A DNA stretch of 64,000 nucleotides from Candidatus Tectomicrobia bacterium (lineage in GTDB: Bacteria; UBA8248): positions 124,001 through 188,000 of the forward strand of contig JACPUR010000013.1 in the NCBI GenBank assembly GCA_016192135.1, read 5' to 3'. Position numbers and translations under genes: made by a program. The notes below the pieces were generated by a model. It saw only the letters and a program-made list of their open reading frames with translations. It was not told where the DNA came from and did not search any database. Below are positions 7,281 to 16,510 of this stretch, piece after piece (the stretch's first letter is position 1; each line of letters starts with the position of its first letter).

Positions 7281-8093
7281 TCATTTCGGGGCGTCTCCGG
7301 CCCGGTCCGCCAGCTCCTCCAGAGCGGCAACGACCCGGTCGGGTGTCTCCACTGGCAGCATGTGCCCGGCCCCCTGGATCATCTCCAGCGCCGAATTCCG
7401 CAACTTCCCGTGCAGGGCGGCCATCGCGTCGGGGGCGACCAGCTTGTCCTCCGTCCCCCCGATGACCGTGCAGGGGCACTCGATTTCGCCCAGCCAAGGC
7501 GTCATGTCCTCGCGCCGCCGCATGGCGTCGTTGAGCAGGGCGACGCTGGCCGGGTCCTGGGAGGCGAAGTTCTGGAACGTTTCTTCGACGATGCGAGGGT
7601 TCGCCGCCGCGAAGCCGGGAGAGAACAGCCGCTTGACGTAATCCCGTGCCATGGGCGAGGTCCCCTCCTTGAGGACCAGGCGGTTCTGCTCCAGCCGCTC
7701 GGCTTGCTTCTCCGGGCTGTCGGCCGAGGCCCGCGTCCCGACGAAGCCGGCGGCGCTCACCTTACCAGGATGCCGGCGCAGCAGTTGAAGGAGTACGTAT
7801 CCGCCCATCGAGAAGCCGGCCGCGGCCGCCGCCCGGACGCCCAGTGCATCGAGGAGAGCGGCGGCGTCATCCGCCAGCTGCGCCATTGTGATGGGGGAGC
7901 CGGGATCGGGATGCCTCGACCCGCCCATCCCCCTCAGATCGGGGATGAGCAGCCGGTATCTCTCCTTCAGACTCTCCGCCGGGGGCCGCCAGACCGTGTG
8001 ATCGCGGGCGAAGCCGTGCAGCAGGAGCAGGGGCGGCCCGCTCCCCTGCTCCTCGAAGGCGATGTCCATTCCATTGGCGCGCACCGTTCTCAA
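7281..8093 (-). CDS. alpha/beta hydrolase (RutD-like)
   Basis: A 270-residue alpha/beta hydrolase. Oxyanion-hole HGF at residues 26-28, nucleophile S95 in GFSMGG, acid D216 in GGTEDKLV and H244 in GAGHMLPVE make a full catalytic triad. I place the start at TTG 8093, behind GGAGG with an 8-base spacer, which gives the usual short N-terminal strand; the frame is open further to 8288 without a ribosome site. First gene of the minus-strand trio ending in RidA and divergent from the HyuA/HyuB pair. Possible roles: ester, lactone or carbamate hydrolysis, as for RutD, or 3-oxoadipate enol-lactonase-like; the family is too broad to decide. Confidence 0.85.
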   Translation of the reverse strand: MRTVRANGMDIAFEEQGSGPPLLLLHGFARDHTVWRPPAESLKERYRLLIPDLRGMGGSRHPDPGSPITMAQLADDAAALLDALGVRAAAAAGFSMGGYVLLQLLRRHPGKVSAAGFVGTRASADSPEKQAERLEQNRLVLKEGTSPMARDYVKRLFSPGFAAANPRIVEETFQNFASQDPASVALLNDAMRRREDMTPWLGEIECPCTVIGGTEDKLVAPDAMAALHGKLRNSALEMIQGAGHMLPVETPDRVVAALEELADRAGDAPK

Positions 8094-8281
8094 CCGAGCA
8101 TCCTCCCGGCCGGAATTGCGCTCCGGCTCCACTCCATGGCGGCGCTTCACCGCCCGCGGGAAAAAGAGGCCGCCTCGCACAGATCGGGCCTTCCTCTCCC
8201 CAGACGCGATCCCAAGCGTGCGGGGGCGGATATTACCCTCAAACTCGCGAAATATCACTCGCTCCAGGCCCTCCGGTAGCC

Positions 8282-8310
8282 GAGACATCGCCCGCCGATC
8301 GCGTTATGCT
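8282..8310 (+). promoter_or_regulatory. candidate sigma70 promoter for the hyuA-like gene
   Basis: GAGACA (8282-8287) and TATGCT (8305-8310) with a 17-bp spacer. Transcription would start near 8317, leaving a leader of about 28 nt before ATG 8345. Hexamers match consensus at about four of six positions each; by-eye call. Confidence 0.4.
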
Positions 8311-8344
8311 GGCGTCATCATCCGCGTTCCACAGGAGAACCCGC

Positions 8345-10423
8345 ATGTTCAACGTCGGGGTGGACATCGGCGGCACCTTCACCGATGTGGCCGTGGTCCG
8401 GGAGGGCGAGCGAACCATACTCGGGAAGGCACCAACCACGCCGGAAGATTTCCTCGTGGGCGTGATAGACGCGCTCGAGGATGCGGCCCGCCAGATGGGC
8501 CTCTCCCTGGGCGCCTTGTTGAGCGAGGCCCGGCTCCTCGCCCACGGCACCACCATCACCTCGAACGTGCTCTGGACCCGCTCGGGGCCGCCCGTGGGTC
8601 TCCTCGCCACGCGGGGATTCGCGGACCAGCTCCTCATCATGCGCGGCATCGGGCGGGTGGCGGGGCTTTCCCTCGCCGAGCGGCGGCACTACCGCGCCAC
8701 GGACAAGCCCGAGCCCCTCGTCCCGCGCAAGCGCATCCGCGAGCTGGCCGAGCGGGTGGATTCCACGGGGGCGGCGCTCGTGCCCCTGGACGAGGCCGAG
8801 GCGCGCGAGCGGATCCGGGACCTCGTCGAGCGGGAGGGCGTCGAGGCGCTCGCCGTGGGCCTCCTGTGGTCCTTCCGCAATCCCGCGCACGAGCGCCGAG
8901 TGGCGGCTCTAGCGGAACGGGAGTTCCCGGGCTTGCGGGTGAGCCTCTCCTCTGAAGTGTCGGGCCGGCTGGGGGAATACGAGCGCACGGCCACGGCGGT
9001 GCTCAACGCCTACGTGGGCGGGGCCATGGAAGGCTATCTCGAACGCCTCACCGGACGTCTGAGAGAGGAGGGCCTCCGGCAGCTTCCCCTCGTCGTCCAA
9101 TCGAACGGAGGCCTCACTCCGGCGGGGGAGGTAATCCCCGTCCGCACCATCGAGAGCGGACCCGCCGCGGGGGTGGTAGGGGCGGCGCGCTTGGCGGAGG
9201 AGCTGGGCCGCCCCAACCTCATCGCCACCGATGTGGGCGGCACCACTTTCAAGGTCGCCCTCATCCAGGAGGGCCGCTGGGAGCTCGCAGCCGAGACTGT
9301 GCTCACCCAGTACCACGTGCACGTCCCGATGGTGGATCTGGTGTCGATCGGGGCGGGCGGGGGCTCCATCGCCTGGGAGGACGAGGGACGCCTGCGCGTG
9401 GGTCCGCGCTCGGCGGGGGCGGTGCCGGGTCCCGCCTGCTACGGGACGGGAGGCTTGGAGCCCACCGTGACGGACGCCGATCTCCTGCTCGGGACGCTCA
9501 ATCCGCGGAATTTCCTGGGCGGCCGAATCAAGCTCGACCCCGAGGCCGCGCGCGCGGCTTTCGCCCGGGGTGTGGCCCCCCGCTTCTTCGACGGAGACTC
9601 CATTCAGGCGGCGGCGGGGGTACGCGCGATCATCGACGCCCAAATGGCCGATCTCATCCGCCGGGAGACGCTCGAACGCGGCCGCGATCCGGGGGATTTC
9701 GCCCTGATCGCTTATGGCGGGGCGGGCCCTGTACACGCCCACGCCTACGCAGCCGAGGCGGGCATCTTCGAGATCATCGTGCCCTACCAGGCCACAGTGC
9801 TGAGCGCCTATGGCGCGGCGGCGGGCGGGATGCGCTACACGGTGGAGCGGTCCCTCACGGTGCGCCTTCCGGGCGGGGCCGGGGCCGCCGCGGAGGTCTT
9901 CGCCGACCTCGAGGCCGAGGGGTCGCGCCGCCTCGCCCGCGCTGGGGTGGGCGAGGGGAGCGGGCGCTTTGAGCGGTGGGCGGCGATGCGGTGGCGGCGC
10001 CAAGTGCACAGCCTGGCGGTGCCCTTCCCGCCCGGCCCCGTGACCGAGGAATCCCTGGCCAGGGCGCGGGCGGATTTCGCCGCCGAGTACGCCTCCCGCT
10101 ACGGAGAGGGCTCCGCCTACACCGAGGCGGGGGTGGAGATCGCCCGCTTCTGGATCAACGCGCTGGGACCCGCCATGCCCGCCGCCCCGGCCTCCCCGCC
10201 CGCCCCGAAGAAGGCCGCCGTCCCGGCCGGAAGGCGCCCGGTCCACTGGGGCGGGGGCTTTGTCGAGACGGCCATCTATGATGGCCCCCGCTTGCCGGAG
10301 GGGGCCATCATAGATGGCCCCGCCGTGATCGAGCATCCGGGAACGGCCATTGCCCTTCCCCTCGGCGCCCGCGCGGTCGTGGACTCGGCGGGGCACACTC
10401 ACATCCGGCTGGAGGCGCGATGA
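8345..10423 (+). CDS. hydantoinase/oxoprolinase family protein, A-type (ATPase) subunit
   Basis: A 692-residue HyuA-type subunit. The N-terminal ASKHA phosphate-binding motif GVDIGGTFTDVAV starts at residue 4; GTTITSN near residue 77 and a second glycine-rich TDVGGTTFK near residue 297 complete the nucleotide site. Family members (5-oxoprolinase, N-methylhydantoinase A, acetone and acetophenone carboxylase subunits) use ATP to activate a substrate carbonyl. ACAGGAGAAC precedes the ATG. It overlaps the HyuB-type gene by four bases (ATGA), so the two are translationally coupled and surely act as one enzyme. Because the partner has a carboxylase-like zinc ribbon, I favour an ATP-dependent carboxylase over a hydantoinase, as inference. 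Confidence 0.92.
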   Translation: MFNVGVDIGGTFTDVAVVREGERTILGKAPTTPEDFLVGVIDALEDAARQMGLSLGALLSEARLLAHGTTITSNVLWTRSGPPVGLLATRGFADQLLIMRGIGRVAGLSLAERRHYRATDKPEPLVPRKRIRELAERVDSTGAALVPLDEAEARERIRDLVEREGVEALAVGLLWSFRNPAHERRVAALAEREFPGLRVSLSSEVSGRLGEYERTATAVLNAYVGGAMEGYLERLTGRLREEGLRQLPLVVQSNGGLTPAGEVIPVRTIESGPAAGVVGAARLAEELGRPNLIATDVGGTTFKVALIQEGRWELAAETVLTQYHVHVPMVDLVSIGAGGGSIAWEDEGRLRVGPRSAGAVPGPACYGTGGLEPTVTDADLLLGTLNPRNFLGGRIKLDPEAARAAFARGVAPRFFDGDSIQAAAGVRAIIDAQMADLIRRETLERGRDPGDFALIAYGGAGPVHAHAYAAEAGIFEIIVPYQATVLSAYGAAAGGMRYTVERSLTVRLPGGAGAAAEVFADLEAEGSRRLARAGVGEGSGRFERWAAMRWRRQVHSLAVPFPPGPVTEESLARARADFAAEYASRYGEGSAYTEAGVEIARFWINALGPAMPAAPASPPAPKKAAVPAGRRPVHWGGGFVETAIYDGPRLPEGAIIDGPAVIEHPGTAIALPLGARAVVDSAGHTHIRLEAR

Positions 10424-12573
10424 ACCCCGTCCAGTTCGAGGTCATCTGGCACCGCATCCTTCAGCTCGCCGACGAGATGGGCATTCACTACCTGCGCTGC
10501 TCGGGCAGCCAGACGGTGGTGACCGGGAACGACGGCGCGACGGCGGTCATGCTCCCCGACACGAGCCTGGTGGCCATCGGCCCTTATATCGCCACCCAGT
10601 CGAACGTCCTCCCCCTCATCGTGCAGAGCGTCCAGCGGATGTGCGCGGAGAACCCGGGCATCGGCGAGGGCGACGTCTTCATCTGCAACGACCCCTACTG
10701 CGGGGCGATCCACCATGCTGACGTGGCGGTGGTGGCCCCGGTCTTCGCCGAGGGGAAGTTAATCGCCTGGCTGGGCGTGAGCGGCCACCAGCTCGACATC
10801 GGCGGCATGGAGGCGGGAGGCTTCGCCATCCACGCGGTGGACACGCACCAGGAGGGCCTCCGCATCCCGCCCGTCAAGATCGTCGAGCGGGGGAGGCTTC
10901 GCGAGGACATCTTCCGCTGGGTAATCAACCAGGTGCGCGACCCCCTGGTGGGTCTCGACGTGAAGGCCCAGCTCGCGGCCATCGCGGTGGGGGAGCGGGG
11001 GCTCAAGGCGCTGGCGCGGCGCTACGGGGAGGCGGTCGGGGAGGTGATGCGCGGCAGCATCGACTACGTGGAGCGGCGCTTCCGCGAGCGGCTCAGGAGC
11101 CTGCCTGACGGGGAGTGGAAGGAAGTCCAGTTCATCGATCACGACGGCCACGCGCCCGATATCTACCGCATCGAGCTCAAGCTGACCAAGAAAGGGGACC
11201 GGCTCATCTTCGACTACACCGGCACCAGCCGGAACGCCCGGGGGCTCATCAACAGCGCCTATTCGGGGCTCCTGGCCGGGGTGCTGTGCGGCACCTACAT
11301 CCAGCTCGCTTACGACCTCCCCTGGAACAAGGGGATCCACAACTGCATCGAGATCGTCACGGAGAGCGGGACGGTGAACAACTGCGCCTATCCCGCGCCC
11401 TGCTCGATGGCCACCATCTCGGCGGTCATCGTCACCATCGATACGGTCTTCGGCGCCATCGGGCGGATGCTCCTTGCCAGTGAAGAGCTGCGCGGGGAGG
11501 CCATGGCGATGTGGACGGGCTCCTCGATGGGCCCCATCGTGGCCGGCACCTCCCAGCACGGCCATCCCTTCGTCTACACCGAGATGAGCCACTTCGCCGG
11601 AGGCGGCGGGGCGCGCACCGGCAGGGACGGGGTGGACACCGGCGGGATTGTCTTCAACACCACCCCCAACGTCTCGAACGTGGAGGAGATCGAGAACGAT
11701 TTTCCCCTGCTCTACCTCTTCCGCCGCCACCTCTCGGATTCGGGCGGGCCGGGCAAGTTCCGGGGCGGCATGTCGGCCGAGCTCGCCTACGTGGCCTGGC
11801 GGGCGCCCGAGGGCCGGCTCGAGGGAAGCTTCGCGGGGACGGGGGGCGAGATGCCCAACGCCATTGGCCTCTCGGGGGGCCTCCCCGGCGCGGCCATCCG
11901 TCTCATCGGAATTTCCGAAAGCGGGGTGCACGACGCCCTGGAGCGGGGGGAGATGCCGCCCTCGCGCCTGGAGGACATCCCGGGCCGCCGGAAGGCTCTC
12001 CCGGTCAAGCACCCCCGGCGCGCCTTCGGGCGCAACGAGGTCTGGTACCACAACTGGCAAGGCGCGGCGGGCTACGGCGACCCCATCGAACGCTCCCCGG
12101 AGGCGGTGCGCCGCGACCTGGAGGGCGGGGCCGTCTCCCCCGCCTGCGCCCGGGACGTCTACGGCATCGTCCTCACCCCGGACGGGAGGGTGGACAAGGC
12201 CGGCACGCGGGCCCAGCGGGAGGAGCTGCGGCGCCTTCGGCTGGGCGGCCGCGCTCCGCGCCCGATGGGCTTCGAGCCTCCCGTCGGGGCGCGCCGCATC
12301 GGCGAGGCGCTCTGGCTGGCCGGGGGCCGGACGCTCTGCGGGCGCTGCGGGGAGGCGCTCGGGACGGCGGCCGAGCCCCTCAAGGCGGCGCGGGTGATTT
12401 CCGGACCGACCGAAGAGGCGGGCCCGGTGCGGGGGGAGATGTACCAGGCGCTCTACGGGCGGCGGCTTTTCTCGCTGCGGCGCGAAGTGTGCCCGGGCTG
12501 CGGGGTCCAGCACGAGGCCCGGGTGATAATGGAGGGGGCCCCGCTGCCTTACGTCAGGCTCGAGGAGGATTAA
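10420..12573 (+). CDS. hydantoinase B/oxoprolinase family protein with C-terminal acetone-carboxylase-gamma-like zinc ribbon
   Basis: A 717-residue HyuB-type subunit. The first ~600 residues follow the family (FEVIWHRILQLADEMG near the start, RDPLVGLDVKAQLAA, GNKGIHN-like region, GPGKFRGGMSAEL near residue 450). The last ~85 residues add something standard HyuB lacks: two CxxC pairs, C640/C643 and C691/C694, in an arrangement (CGRCGEALG ... CPGCG) that resembles the small gamma subunit of acetone carboxylase and its relatives. In acetone or acetophenone carboxylases that subunit is separate and binds zinc. Starts within the HyuA stop (ATGA overlap). Its 3' end overlaps the convergent ABC ATPase gene by 20 bp. 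Confidence 0.9.
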   Translation: MNPVQFEVIWHRILQLADEMGIHYLRCSGSQTVVTGNDGATAVMLPDTSLVAIGPYIATQSNVLPLIVQSVQRMCAENPGIGEGDVFICNDPYCGAIHHADVAVVAPVFAEGKLIAWLGVSGHQLDIGGMEAGGFAIHAVDTHQEGLRIPPVKIVERGRLREDIFRWVINQVRDPLVGLDVKAQLAAIAVGERGLKALARRYGEAVGEVMRGSIDYVERRFRERLRSLPDGEWKEVQFIDHDGHAPDIYRIELKLTKKGDRLIFDYTGTSRNARGLINSAYSGLLAGVLCGTYIQLAYDLPWNKGIHNCIEIVTESGTVNNCAYPAPCSMATISAVIVTIDTVFGAIGRMLLASEELRGEAMAMWTGSSMGPIVAGTSQHGHPFVYTEMSHFAGGGGARTGRDGVDTGGIVFNTTPNVSNVEEIENDFPLLYLFRRHLSDSGGPGKFRGGMSAELAYVAWRAPEGRLEGSFAGTGGEMPNAIGLSGGLPGAAIRLIGISESGVHDALERGEMPPSRLEDIPGRRKALPVKHPRRAFGRNEVWYHNWQGAAGYGDPIERSPEAVRRDLEGGAVSPACARDVYGIVLTPDGRVDKAGTRAQREELRRLRLGGRAPRPMGFEPPVGARRIGEALWLAGGRTLCGRCGEALGTAAEPLKAARVISGPTEEAGPVRGEMYQALYGRRLFSLRREVCPGCGVQHEARVIMEGAPLPYVRLEED

Positions 12574-13696
12574 GAGGAGCCGCTTCCCCGCCTTGCCCGT
12601 TTCCGGCCGCGAAGTATCTGATTTTGTCCGGGTCGAGCCGCACGAAGACGGCCGCCCCGATCTCGTAGGGAGCGTCCTTCGGCGCCTGCGCCCGGAGCAT
12701 CGTACCGCCCACCTGGATGCGGTAGTCGAGGAAGGAACCGAGGAACGACCGGTCCCTCACCACCCCAGGCAGCGTGTTGGGCGCCTCGCCCTCCCTCCCA
12801 TGCAGGAGCTGGATGTCCTCGGGCCGGATGTTGAGGGTGACCTCCGCCCCGGCGGCAGGGCGCCCCGAGGCGCCGCCCGCGGGCGCGACCTCGACCCGCC
12901 CCATTCCTTCCACCTCCACGGCGGCGCCCGCGCCCGTGCAGGGCCCGGCCAGGCGTCCGCGCAGGAAATTGGTCAGCCCCACGAAGCCTGCGACGAAGGG
13001 GGTCGCGGAGCGGATGTAGATGTCATCAGGGGGGCCGATCTGCTCGATGAGGCCGTGGTTCATCACCACGATGCGGTCCGCGATGACCATGGCCTCGCTC
13101 TGGTCATGGGTGACGTAGAGCATGGTGATGCCCAGCCGGCGCTGGATTGCCTTCAGCTCGAAACGCATCTCCTCGCGGAGGGTGGCGTCGAGGTTGCTGA
13201 GGGGCTCGTCCAGCAGGAGGATAGAGGGGGAGATGACCAGCGAGCGCGCCAGCGAGACCCGCTGCTGCTGGCCGCCGCTCAGCTCCCCGGGGTAGCGGCT
13301 CCCCAGGCCCGAGAGCTGCACCACCGCGAGCATCTCGTTCACTCGGGTTTCGATCTCCCGCTTGGGAACGCGGCGGAGCTTCAGGCCGTAGGCCACGTTC
13401 TCGAACACCGTCCGGTGGGGCCAGACGGCGTAGCTCTGGAACACCAGGGCGACGCCCCGCTGGTGGGGCGGCAACGAGCTCACCGTGCTGGCGACCGGCT
13501 TCCCATCGATGAGGATGCGCCCGCCGTCCGGCCGCAGGAAGCCCGCCACCATCCGCAGCGTAGTGGTCTTGCCGCAGCCGCTCGGGCCGAGCAGGACCAC
13601 ACACTCTCCTCCCGCCACCGCGAAGGACACCCCCCGCACCGCGGCGAAGTCGCCATAAGATTTCCTCACCTCATCGAGGATGAGTTTCCCGGCCAT
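12554..13696 (-). CDS. ABC transporter ATP-binding protein (iron/putrescine-type, with TOBE domain)
   Basis: A 380-residue ATPase of the PotA/FbpC type. Walker A GPSGCGKT at residues 37-44, a Q-loop near FQSYAVWPH, signature LSGGQQQRVSLA, Walker B ILLLDEPLSNLD and the switch His in VTHDQSEA are all present. The ~140 residues after the ATPase core form a TOBE-type regulatory/substrate domain. Only one base separates it from the permease stop upstream, so it is the last gene of the SDR - binding protein - permease - ATPase unit. It powers import by the fused two-domain permease. Substrate by family: ferric iron, polyamine, sulfate/thiosulfate or phosphonate; the sequence does not decide. Confidence 0.92.
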   Translation of the reverse strand: MAGKLILDEVRKSYGDFAAVRGVSFAVAGGECVVLLGPSGCGKTTTLRMVAGFLRPDGGRILIDGKPVASTVSSLPPHQRGVALVFQSYAVWPHRTVFENVAYGLKLRRVPKREIETRVNEMLAVVQLSGLGSRYPGELSGGQQQRVSLARSLVISPSILLLDEPLSNLDATLREEMRFELKAIQRRLGITMLYVTHDQSEAMVIADRIVVMNHGLIEQIGPPDDIYIRSATPFVAGFVGLTNFLRGRLAGPCTGAGAAVEVEGMGRVEVAPAGGASGRPAAGAEVTLNIRPEDIQLLHGREGEAPNTLPGVVRDRSFLGSFLDYRIQVGGTMLRAQAPKDAPYEIGAAVFVRLDPDKIRYFAAGNGQGGEAAPLNPPRA

Positions 13697-13697
13697 T

Positions 13698-15413
13698 CTA
13701 GCGGCTCCTCAGACCGGCCCGCGAAAGCATCCGCTGGGAGGCGGTGGTGAGCGCTAAGCCACCCGCGATTACGAGGGTCGAGAGGGCGGCCATGGGGGGG
13801 AAGAGGTTCTCCTCCGAGAGCTCGTAGATGGACACCGCGATCACCTCGTTCCCCCCCGAGTAGAGCAAGATCGAAGAGCTGAGCTCGCGAACCATGATCA
13901 CGAAGACGGTGATTGCCCCCGCCACCAGGCCAGCGCGGAGGAGGGGGAGGTCCACGTCGAACAGCGCCCGGACGGAGGAGGCGCCGACCGTCATGGCCGC
14001 TTCGGAGAGATCCTTCCCGATCTGACGGAAGGCCCCGCGCGCCAGCATGAAGACGAGGGGCGTCCCCTTCACCGTGTAGGCGATGAGGAGAATCCAGACG
14101 GTCCCGTAGAGATGCGCCGGGGCACCGCCAAACGCGAAGATGAGCCCGGCCGCGAGGGCGATCCCCGGGAAGCTGAACGAGAGGAGCACCAGGAGGGTCA
14201 GGAATTCCCGCCCGGGAAGGTCCGTCCTCGCCACGATCCAGGCCAGGACGAGCGCCACCACGGCCGAGAGCATGGCGGCAGCGGCGGCGAGGAAGAAGCT
14301 GTTCTTAAGCCCCGCCCGGGTGAGATCGGAGTCGAACAGGACGAACCAGAAGTTCTGGAGGCTCAGGTTCGCGGCCGTCAGGGGCATGCCGAATACCTTG
14401 ACGAGCGAGATGGCGAGCAGGGTGACGAAGGGAAGGACGATGGTCACGCCGAGCACGAGCAGAGCGTAGCCCCCCAGGAGGTAGCGCCACCTCCCCAGAT
14501 CCAGCCGGTTCGGATGGGAGGCCGCCCCGGCGATGGTCACGAACTGCCGGCGCCGAAGCATGCGGCGCTGGAGGCCCAGAACGGCGATGGTCACCAGGAT
14601 CATGGGCACCGCGACGGCGGCGGCGAGCTCGAACTTGGGCGGGGCGGAGAAGAGGGTGTAGATGCGGGTGGCCATCGTATAGAAGTGGAAGGGCATCCCG
14701 ATCATGGCCGGCGCTCCGAAGATCGCGATGGAATCCAGGAAGATGAGAATGCACCCGGCGAGTATCCCCGGCAGCACCAGGGGCAGCGTGGTGGAGAGGA
14801 CGGTGCGCAGCTTGGAGGCCCCTAGCATGTCCGAGGCCTCCTCCAGCGCCGGATCCATGTTCTCGAGGGCCGTCACCGTGCTGAAGTAGACGAAGGGATA
14901 GAGGTGGGCCGAGAGCACGAAAACGAGCCCTTGGATGGAAAAGATGTTCATGGGGCTCGACTCGAGCCCGAGGAGGTCCCGGAGAAATACATTGATGTAC
15001 CCCGCGCGGGGCCCGAGAAGGATGATCCAGGCCACCGCGCTCAGGAAGGAGGGGGTGGTGAAGGAAACCACCACCATGAGTGGAACGAATCGACGGAAGG
15101 GCATGTTCGTCCGCGCCACGCCCCAGGCCAGCGGCACCCCCATCACCAGGGAGATGCCGACGCAGCCGGCTCCCACCCAGACCGAGTTCACCAGGGAGCT
15201 CAGGATCTCCCGGTCGGTGAACACCTGGATATGGTTGGCGAGAGTGAAACTTCCGCCCGGCGACTGGAAGCTCCGGGCGAAGAGGATGCCCAAGGGGTAC
15301 ACGACGAGCGCGGCGAGCACAGCCGCCGCGGCGAGAAAGAGTGCAAGCCGCCCCTTCTCCCCGCGAAGGGCCCCAAGCCATGAATGCCGTGCAGCCATGC
15401 CTTCGCCGGACAT
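13698..15413 (-). CDS. iron-type ABC transporter permease, two fused membrane domains
   Basis: A 571-residue inner-membrane permease with about twelve hydrophobic segments, formed by two BPD_transp_1 domains in one chain as in FbpB/SfuB. Each half carries the cytoplasmic EAA loop that contacts the ATPase: EASDMLGASKLRTVL in the first half and EAAMTVGASSVRALF in the second. ATG 15413 and an internal ATG 15398 are both possible starts. It begins 16 bp after the binding protein stop and is followed one base later by the ATPase. The fused layout is typical for ferric iron importers but also occurs in 2-aminoethylphosphonate and thiamine systems. Confidence 0.92.
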   Translation of the reverse strand: MSGEGMAARHSWLGALRGEKGRLALFLAAAAVLAALVVYPLGILFARSFQSPGGSFTLANHIQVFTDREILSSLVNSVWVGAGCVGISLVMGVPLAWGVARTNMPFRRFVPLMVVVSFTTPSFLSAVAWIILLGPRAGYINVFLRDLLGLESSPMNIFSIQGLVFVLSAHLYPFVYFSTVTALENMDPALEEASDMLGASKLRTVLSTTLPLVLPGILAGCILIFLDSIAIFGAPAMIGMPFHFYTMATRIYTLFSAPPKFELAAAVAVPMILVTIAVLGLQRRMLRRRQFVTIAGAASHPNRLDLGRWRYLLGGYALLVLGVTIVLPFVTLLAISLVKVFGMPLTAANLSLQNFWFVLFDSDLTRAGLKNSFFLAAAAAMLSAVVALVLAWIVARTDLPGREFLTLLVLLSFSFPGIALAAGLIFAFGGAPAHLYGTVWILLIAYTVKGTPLVFMLARGAFRQIGKDLSEAAMTVGASSVRALFDVDLPLLRAGLVAGAITVFVIMVRELSSSILLYSGGNEVIAVSIYELSEENLFPPMAALSTLVIAGGLALTTASQRMLSRAGLRSR

Positions 15414-15429
15414 CCCGGGCCCGCCGCCG

Positions 15430-16473
15430 CTACTGGGTCATGATCTTCTTGAAATTCTCGGTGATGCTCTTCTTCTCTTTCTCCCATTTCCCGAAATCGA
15501 TGGGCATGAAATTCAGATCGGTCAGGGCGGGGTTGCCCTTCGGAGACTTAACGTCCGTCCGGGCCGAATAGAAGGCCTCGGGAATCTGGGTCAGGAACTC
15601 CTGGTTCTCCACGGAGGTGTAGTAGCTCAAGAAAAGCTTGCCCGCGTTGGGGTTGGGGGCTCCCTTCGTCAGCCCGGCGTAATGGACGTAGAGGATGGGC
15701 CCCTCCTTCGGGAAAACGATCTCGAAGGGCTGGCCCTGGTTCACCTGCGCATGCAGGTAGAAGGACAAGGCGAGGGCCGCGACTGGAGCCTCCTTGGTGG
15801 ACATCATCTTGGGCGTGGCCCCAATGCTCTGGGTCATAAGGGGCTTGTTGGCGGCGAGCTTCTTATAGTAGTCCCAACCGAACTTGTCCTTGAGGACCAT
15901 GATCGTCATGCCAGTCGAGCCCGAATAGGCGGGGTCGGAGTGGCCGAGCATGCCCTTCCACTTGGGATCCGTGAGGTCCTGCCACGATTTGGGGCCCTGG
16001 TCGGACGGCACCACCGCCTTGTTGAAGCCGAACACGATCATGAGAGGGAACAGCGGCAAGAGCACGCCCTTGGGATCCCGGAAGCGCTTGTCGAACTTGT
16101 CCTCCCACGGCACGTTGAAGTCCGCGAACCGGCCCTCGTCGCGCCACTTGAAGAGGATGGCCGGGTCGGAGAACGAGATAGCGTCCGACCGCTGGATGCC
16201 CGCCTGCTTCTCCGCCTCGACCATCTGAATGATCTGGTTCGTCCCCTTCCGGACGAGCGTGACCGGGATGCCGAACTTTTGCGTGAAATTCTTGGTGATC
16301 TTGAGAGACACCTCGCGTGACATCGAGGTGTAGTAGACGACCTTCCCCTCCTTCTTCGCCGCGGCGACCAGCTTGGGATCGTACTGCTCGGCCGCGCACG
16401 CGCTCGGCGAAAAAGCCGGGAGCGCCGCCGCGGCCCAAATAACAGCGAGGAGGACGGCGATTCGGTGCCTCAT
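15430..16473 (-). CDS. extracellular solute-binding protein of the iron-type ABC importer
   Basis: A 347-residue periplasmic binding protein of family 1/8 (FbpA/AfuA-like). The N terminus MRHRIAVLLAVIWAAAALP followed by SACAAEQ is a clear Sec signal peptide. The mature start YDPKLVAAAKKEGKVVYYTS matches the family. ATG 16473 is preceded by AAGGAG at about 7 bases; an ATG two codons earlier lies too close to that site. In FbpA-type iron binders two adjacent tyrosines coordinate Fe(III); a SYYTSVEN segment late in the protein supplies such a YY pair, making an iron ligand role plausible. It lies 37 bp downstream of an SDR gene on the same strand. Confidence 0.9.
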   Translation of the reverse strand: MRHRIAVLLAVIWAAAALPAFSPSACAAEQYDPKLVAAAKKEGKVVYYTSMSREVSLKITKNFTQKFGIPVTLVRKGTNQIIQMVEAEKQAGIQRSDAISFSDPAILFKWRDEGRFADFNVPWEDKFDKRFRDPKGVLLPLFPLMIVFGFNKAVVPSDQGPKSWQDLTDPKWKGMLGHSDPAYSGSTGMTIMVLKDKFGWDYYKKLAANKPLMTQSIGATPKMMSTKEAPVAALALSFYLHAQVNQGQPFEIVFPKEGPILYVHYAGLTKGAPNPNAGKLFLSYYTSVENQEFLTQIPEAFYSARTDVKSPKGNPALTDLNFMPIDFGKWEKEKKSITENFKKIMTQ

Positions 16474-16510
16474 GAACATTCTCCTTCTTCTCGGGTGACT
16501 CTCTTTTCGG

